Source of the DNA: Henricia sp. BOLD:AAB3569 | Taxonomy: Eukaryota > Echinodermata > Asteroidea > Spinulosida > Echinasteridae | NCBI GenBank assembly: GCA_037783545.1 | Contig: JBBELK010000068.1 | Coordinates: 1,860,001-1,924,000 of the forward strand | Length of the DNA: 64,000 bases | Reading direction: 5' to 3' | In this document: piece after piece, positions 58,673-64,000 of the stretch | How the letters are laid out: each line of letters starts with the position of its first letter | Position numbering within the stretch: position 1 is the stretch's first letter | Position numbers and translations under genes: made by a program | Notes under the pieces: model-generated | The model's database searches: none | Told to the model about the DNA's origin: nothing | Seen by the model: only the letters and a program-made list of their open reading frames with translations

Positions 58673-59433
58673 TGCACATCAATCATATCAGGATTTTGGA
58701 ACATAAATTTATATTAATACCATCAGCATTTACAATATTAGGGCCGTCCAAAGTTGTGAACAATTTCACGGTTTTACAAAGTGTAGCAAGGAGGGGGAGA
58801 AGAGGTCGAGGGCCGTGTATGACTTTACATGCACTGACAAATGTTAATTAGTAATATTTTGTGGGGAGGGAGGGGGGTCTTGAACAATTCTATGCTCTGT
58901 AGAACTGAAAATGTTGACAAGTTTGGACGGCCCTCTTGTACTATAACATTAAAATGTTCAGGCACAAAAAATAGCTTAAATTGCTTGAAACAATGTGAAA
59001 AGCTGCCATAAAACACACTATGTTGGCACTAACGCCCAGGACAAACGGGAGGCAAAAAAACACAAAACAAAATTGTTTTTCTTGTGACTTTGACATTCGT
59101 CTGCGTTACCCCAAAACAGAAAACACCATTTCGCGAAACAAACATGCTTGTTTCGCGAAACATGTTTTCATCGAAACATACGTTTCGGTCTTTCGTACTT
59201 GTTTCGATACCTTGGTATCAAGGTACATGTATCATGTGACTGTATTGCTTTATTGTCGCTGCTGGCGGCGCTATATCCGTTTCGGTGGCATTTTTGTTTT
59301 GTGTGGCATTGCGAAACGGGTTTTTGGCCTCTCGTTTGCGTCAGGCTTTATATATGTATCGCATAAATAATTAATTTAACAAATCTTGAAGCAGGAATCA
59401 GAATTTATTTCACATTTTTTGCTTTCCATCAAT
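58673..59433. other. No gene recognised
   Basis: Contains several TTTCGCGAAAC and GTTTCG words at 59120-59340. Frames there lack domains. Confidence 0.35.
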
Positions 59434-59829
59434 GGGCAATTCCAGAAATTCAGATTTAACTCTCAGAGACTGAGAGTTTGTAATGCTTCACGTATTCAAG
59501 TTGTTTGATTTTAAAAACATGTTTTTTAAGCATCATTGATTGAAGTGTAATTCCTGAAAAACTAAGTGTAATGCCATTCTCAATATGCGTGGTACATCCA
59601 AAAATATCTCGGTTTCGGACATACTCAATTCCGAAACCGAGGGTTTTGGGGACCCTAGCCCTATATACACTTAATGAGAATGGCATTGCAATCACTTTTT
59701 CAGGAATTACACTTCCATCAATGATGCTTAAAAAACATGTGTTTAAAATCAAACAACTTGAATACGTGAAGCATTACAAGCCTTCAAATTAAGTCTCTTA
59801 GATGTAAATCTGAATTTATGGAATTGCCC
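59434..59829. repeat. Foldback of the GGGCAATTCCA type, about 150-bp arms
   Basis: GGGCAATTCCAGAAATTCAG at the left and CTGAATTTATGGAATTGCCC at the right. Arms also share TGCTTCACGTATTCAAGTTG / CAACTTGAATACGTGAAGCA. Frames on both strands therefore encode the same peptide block, a clear sign of palindromy and not of genes. Confidence 0.9.
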
Positions 59830-60454
59830 CAAAGTGAACAGCAATGTCAATGTAAAGGACATTGTTTTTGCGATTATAACTTGATACATGTTACTTATCA
59901 ACCAGAAAGTATGAGCTTGGCTAAAGTTTTCTTCAGCAAAGTGATTGTTCACACTGATTTGGAAATTTTATAAATAAGATTTTAAATTTTTTTTTCAAAT
60001 TCCAATTCCTGCTTTGAACTTTAAAATTTGAATATTAATGAAAAAGGTACACAAAACACTCCAAATATTATTATACTGAGATGTACATTATGTATATAAT
60101 GAAATTCCACAATGTAAACTTAATGTGCTCAAAATTCAATGTACCTCATACATGCAGTGTCAATATGCTACATACATAAAAAGTGTGGAATACCGAAATG
60201 CCCATTAAGTTTAAGATTCTGAAGAAGGAAACGTATGATATTGTTGTTTATTCATAAAAGAAACCAAGCTTAAAGCAAGCATACATTCCGACAAGCAGCT
60301 ATGTAAATCAAAGTGTAAATCAAAGCTTTGGCAGTGGGCTTTTTGAACAAATGGGAGTACATGCAAACAATTTGAAATAGCGCTTAAAACTCGTCTGCTA
60401 CAGTAAGCACACCTTTTACCGCTAATGCTCAAGCAGCTCTATGAAATTGTGCCC

Positions 60455-60591
60455 AGGATAGCAAGACACAAGTCAAAATAATATCATATTTTTTTGACAA
60501 ACCTTGAATGATTATGCTTGCTATTCAATAAAATACTTATTCTCTGACCGAAACTTCCCTTATTTTCATGGTGCATTGCTTGAATGAGTAA
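60455..60591 (-). pseudogene. Duplicated relic of the fibrinogen-domain gene 3' end
   Basis: About 85% identical by eye to 60649-60787, which contains the last 15 codons and stop of the neighbouring gene. Read on the minus strand it keeps FKQCTMK, then diverges (IREVSVRE) to its own stop. Similarity ends abruptly at both sides, so this is a local tandem duplication lying in the 3' UTR or downstream of the functional gene. Use as an alternative terminal exon is not supported by a good acceptor. Confidence 0.8.
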
Positions 60592-60594
60592 TCA

Positions 60595-60623
60595 TTTATT
60601 TGTATATCATCAACTGGTTTATT
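60595..60623 (-). terminator. Candidate polyadenylation signals (two AATAAA)
   Basis: AATAAA on the minus strand at 60618-60623 and again at 60595-60600, inside a 23-bp tandem duplicate (TTTATTTGTATATCATCAAC on the plus strand). They lie about 120-145 bp past the stop of the fibrinogen-domain gene. Confidence 0.5.
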
Positions 60624-60741
60624 TGTATATCATCAACTGTTGGAAACTAGGATAGCAATACACAAGTCAAAATAATACTGTATTTTTATCACAAACATTG
60701 AATGATTATACTTGCTATCCAATAAAATACTTTTTTGTGAC

Positions 60742-61776
60742 CTAAAAAACTTGCCTTACTTTCATGGTGCATTGCTTGAACGAGTAAAAATGGGAGTTTT
60801 TCCAGTAGTACCATTGTATGCCTTCAGCATATGGCACGTTACTCTGTTGGTAATATTTGCCATTAAGATGGGAGCTAAAGCATGATACAAACCACCAAGC
60901 GCCCTTGTGCTGAGAAGCACAATTTTCATCTTTTCTCGAGTCATTATCTTGATCCTTGGTTGTGAAACTATGTGCATTATGGCGTAACATTGAATCGGGC
61001 AAACCACCTATTGTGGGCTTAGAGTATGACCCAATATGGAGTGTGTACTTCTCACCTGAAATGGCAAACTCACCGTACCGGGCCCAAGCTGTGTTTCCTT
61101 CCCAGTCCCACAAGTCCACTTGCAGCTGCCATTGTCCTGTCTGAGTGAGGATACGTAGAGCTTCATTCCCAAGCCAGAACTCACCGGACAGATCACCAAA
61201 GCCACACTTGTATTCATCCCAGGTGCGGTAGAAGTCGACAGAGCCATCTTGTCGCCTCTGAAAGACGATCCATCCTCCCCCATCAGTCTCCATGTCACAG
61301 AAGACCTGTAAGCCATTGGTCAGTCCAACAGGATAGATAGTGTACGTACCATTGTTGCGGTAACCGACAGCTAGCAGCTCCTGACAGCTGGTGTACTTCA
61401 CAGAGCCAGCCTCCGATATGAAAGATGTGGCCCTGTCACCATCATAGTAAGAGCTTCCTGGCAGCGGTATGAAGTCACACAGGTTCTGTTTTCGTGTCAT
61501 ATTGTTCAAGCTGCAAAAATACTTATTTGCGTGATAGTTGAAGGACACACAGTTTGGATCCATGGAGCATTCACGGCTGCAGAGCACAGGAGACATAGTA
61601 GTTATTGTTTTAAAGGCATGATTCTGTAGGATGTAGTTGTCAGCCATGTAAAATGTAGAAATAAACTTGTTGGGACACTTGCTGTGACAAAATTGTACCA
61701 TGAAAATGATCAACCAGGCAGTGATTATCTTGACAGCTGTCAACGGAAAATAACTAAGCATGTTCTGTGCCATCAT
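60742..61776 (-). CDS. Secreted PAN/apple + fibrinogen C-terminal domain protein (FReD), single exon
   Basis: A complete 344-residue frame with TAG stop. Residues 11-30 are hydrophobic after a short N-terminus, a signal peptide probably cut near 32. Residues 34-100 hold Cys 34, 66, 70, 76, 88 and 100 with CSRECSMDPNCVSFNY, a PAN/apple-like module. The fibrinogen domain spans about 127-342: C131 and C160 around FCDMETDGGGWIVFQRR, GFGDLSGEFWLGNE, the Ca-site-like TTKDQDNDS (271-280), and C286/C299 around ENCASQHKGAWW. Family members are extracellular lectin-like proteins binding acetylated or other glycans, often in innate immunity. C191 and C336 are at positions not usually Cys in the family. 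N-glycosylation sequons lie at about N92, N142 and N278. The second Met, one codon in, is an equally possible start. No neighbouring paralogue in the window. Confidence 0.95.
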   Translation of the reverse strand: MMAQNMLSYFPLTAVKIITAWLIIFMVQFCHSKCPNKFISTFYMADNYILQNHAFKTITTMSPVLCSRECSMDPNCVSFNYHANKYFCSLNNMTRKQNLCDFIPLPGSSYYDGDRATSFISEAGSVKYTSCQELLAVGYRNNGTYTIYPVGLTNGLQVFCDMETDGGGWIVFQRRQDGSVDFYRTWDEYKCGFGDLSGEFWLGNEALRILTQTGQWQLQVDLWDWEGNTAWARYGEFAISGEKYTLHIGSYSKPTIGGLPDSMLRHNAHSFTTKDQDNDSRKDENCASQHKGAWWFVSCFSSHLNGKYYQQSNVPYAEGIQWYYWKNSHFYSFKQCTMKVRQVF

Positions 61777-62019
61777 GCTTGCTTAAGAGGTAGACTTTGC
61801 AGTTTGTTCCAGTCCAAGACTTTGAAAAAGCAAGAAGGTAATACTTGAGGCAGAGATTTCCTATGAGGAAACCTTGAGAACTTGAGTAAAAAGCCAGTAA
61901 AACGTGATGTTACTGCGGCAAGTTGAAGTTGACGAGCAGACGTTGCCAAATGCAACAGTGACAGATAGTGCTCAACACCAGTCAGGCTTGGCTGTGTCCA
62001 AAAGCGAGACCAAACTACA

Positions 62020-62027
62020 GTATATAG
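62020..62027 (-). promoter_or_regulatory. Possible TATA box of the FReD gene
   Basis: TCTATATAC on the minus strand about 245 bp upstream of the ATG. The 121-codon frame between them ends at the ATG and is treated as 5' UTR. Position relative to the transcription start is unknown. Confidence 0.2.
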
Positions 62028-62824
62028 ATACGTGCTCACGACAAATAGGGCTTGGCTGTTGTGTTCAAAAATCCGAACCAACTGTTTGATCGTGGTCTTC
62101 TTATGATACGTCATCCTGTCGCTCTTTGTGTCATACACACGTCAGTTGTAGGCATAGAAACCATTTTTTGGAAGGTTGTAATATGTTATTCGGTGCTGTT
62201 CGAGCACTGAATTTAATTAGGAAAATAAATTGTCAATGGAGAGTGGGCCAGGCATTCATATCAAGCAGGTTGTGAAAATTGCCATTTGAGGTGAGAAATA
62301 GGCTGTCCTTGGCTGGTGGAACCGAAATTAATTTCTGGCAGCATTTCTGCAATTTTATCCTCCAGAGAATCCAACACGCCATACACTCCGATGTGCATAG
62401 CATTTCAGTTGTGAAAGGACAAAAATCAATATTCATCATCATTACCCAGAGTTTTTCTTTCTGTAGCATAGTTTATTGCATGTGTGCAAGGTTGCTAACA
62501 TAATTATTGCTCGTTTCATAGATAAAGATACATTCTGCCTTTGGGTCTCTGGGATTTTTCTTCCCTAAAACCATTTGTAGGATGTTATGAATAAATTTGG
62601 TATTGATGTCAACTACAAGTGCCAAAAAGAAGAAATATGGTACATGTACGTAATTTTACAGCAACCTTATATATACAATTCCAGCTGGCTACAAATTTAT
62701 ACAATCAGCCAGAAATTAATCTTGTACCACTACCATGTAACTTTAGCAGATGAAGATTTAAGTAATTTTGGCCATAAGTTACATTGTATTTCGGCTGAAC
62801 CTTGGGAGATAGTCCCAATTACTA

Positions 62825-63855
62825 TACCTCATAAATATGCATCAGGCAGCCGCGGTATTTCATTGGTCAATTCCAGCGCAACTCAGCCGTGTGATAGTTT
62901 TTATTATATACCTCATGCGTAGATTCCTGTCATCTGATTGGTTAAAAGTGGGGGCATTGAATCGGCTAGACCCGGCGCGTATATGCCCACCGGGCAATAG
63001 TCTTTGCCATGCCCCGGGCATAGTCATTTAGCGCGTTCCGGACGCGCGCATTACATATGTTAGCATAGCTGTGCACCAACTATGCAGCTGGGCGCTTCAC
63101 GTAAAAATTCATCAGGACGGTAATGGCGGAATCTCGACGTCTGTCGTAGATGATGAAGTCCTTAAGAATATAAGAGAAGTGGCCTACAGTGAAAACTGTG
63201 TCAGGTGAAATGTTCTACTAAAGTGCCAGGTGTGCTACAATGTTTGCTGTAAATATACAACTTTAACGCCGTAGACCAGCTTCTGAAATCGAAACTCGAA
63301 GGTGACTGTCATGACTGTATGATGTGTCGTTACTTTTAACCAACCAGATGACAAAAATCTACACATTCGGTATATAAAACAAATATTGACTGCTGTTTAT
63401 TCAGGTCATGGTTAAGATTATAGGCCCTCGGTGATCTCGAAGCCATGACTACATGTATGCCCCTCGGCTTCCGCCTCGGGGCATAGTCATGGCTTCGAGA
63501 TCACCTTAATTGGGCCTATAATCTTAACCATGCATGCCCCTCATTGCAGTAAATATTTGTATACTAACACACGGGTACTGTCACACACTGAGCCTAGATT
63601 TTTCCCAGTACACTGTGATCTTTTTACCAACGACGCATGCACTTTTCGTTCGTGCAGTGGATATAGTGCAAGAGCTCATTGAACTAGTCTATTACAGGTA
63701 TAAATCAAATGACTAGACATGAAATTTCTGTTCTGTGTCTCCTTAAATTCAAAATAATGTTTTAGTTTAACCAAATACTGAACGATCAAATTAAATAACA
63801 TGGTGGAATGGACCAATGAAATACCGTGGCTACCTAATGAATATTTTATGAGGTA
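62825..63855. repeat. 1-kb foldback with nested inverted repeats
   Basis: TACCTCATAAATATGCATCA at the left and TGAATATTTTATGAGGTA at the right; arms share GGTATTTCATTGGTC / GACCAATGAAATACC. A second nested pair is GTCATCTGATTGGTTAAAAG / CTTTTAACCAACCAGATGAC. No coding frame with known domain. Confidence 0.85.
63407..63532. repeat. 126-bp near-perfect hairpin inside the 1-kb foldback
   Basis: CATGGTTAAGATTATAGGCC at the left is mirrored at the right; arms include GGTGATCTCGAAGCCATGAC and meet around CCCCTCGGCTTCCGCCTCGGGG. Off-centre within the larger element, so it may be a separate insertion. Confidence 0.9.
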
Positions 63856-64000
63856 TTGATTGCTTTCGATGACGTAGAACATTCTGGAATGTCTGGTGGT
63901 CAACAGTCACGCGCGTACACGCGCGTGCCGATAGACGCACATGAACACGCGTAAAAAATACTCACCAGCGTATTTTCATTCAAAGATGCCGCACGTGGGC

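Noticed and set aside
59456..59792. Two frames on opposite strands encoding the same C-terminal block
   Set aside because: Explained fully by the palindromic arms of the 59434-59829 foldback.
61773..62138. 121-codon frame just upstream of the FReD gene
   Set aside because: Ends at the FReD start codon, has no domain, and is better explained as 5' UTR or promoter.

Overview
The window looks like nuclear DNA of a multicellular animal, most likely a marine invertebrate deuterostome (echinoderm, hemichordate or lancelet). There are no operons and coding density is very low. Splice sites have animal form, short tRNA-derived SINEs and an RTE-type LINE relic are present, and inverted-repeat transposons are very abundant. 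The two recognisable genes, a Scleraxis/Paraxis-type bHLH factor and a secreted PAN + fibrinogen-domain lectin-like protein, fit that placement. The species cannot be named from the sequence alone.

Genes. (1) 26707-27246 (-): first coding exon of a Scleraxis/TCF15-family bHLH transcription factor, ending at a consensus GTAAGT donor; its small second exon was not located. (2) 60742-61776 (-): complete single-exon gene for a secreted protein with a signal peptide, a PAN/apple-like module and a fibrinogen C-terminal domain; its last codons are tandemly duplicated downstream. (3) Two weaker candidates: a cysteine-rich terminal exon at 3977-4297 (-) and a first coding exon at 51572-51867 (+). Neither family is recognised. 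(4) 18340-19363 (+): broken 3' end of an RTE-like LINE.

Repeats. Most structured sequence elsewhere is dispersed repeats. At least five tRNA-derived SINE-like families occur, two copies having clean 12-13 bp target duplications. Several non-autonomous DNA transposon families are present: TTAA-flanked elements (about 17.6, 25.2, 31.4, 36.1, 42.7, 45.7, 46.4 and 58.2 kb), a group whose ends start GGGT(A/C)(A/T)TTC (4.4, 35.5, 39.3, 39.9, 45.5, 56.0 and 59.4 kb), a TATAGACCGTATCG family (26.0, 39.7 and 40.1 kb), and large foldbacks with arms up to about 300 bp (1.1, 2.9, 9.6, 21.9, 33.1, 52.5 and 62.8 kb). Many are nested. Because related copies sit in the same window, several insertions can be proven by comparing a filled copy with its empty counterpart.

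Layout: 0-12 kb repeat mosaic with one candidate exon; 12-17.5 kb mostly featureless; 17.5-26 kb repeats and the LINE relic; 26.7-27.2 kb bHLH exon; 27-31 kb mostly unique; 31-48 kb dense nested MITEs; 48-53 kb mixed, with the second candidate exon; 54-59.8 kb SINEs and nested MITEs; 60.4-62 kb fibrinogen-domain gene; 62.8-63.9 kb large foldback. No rRNA gene, CRISPR array, intact transposase or clearly functional tRNA was seen.
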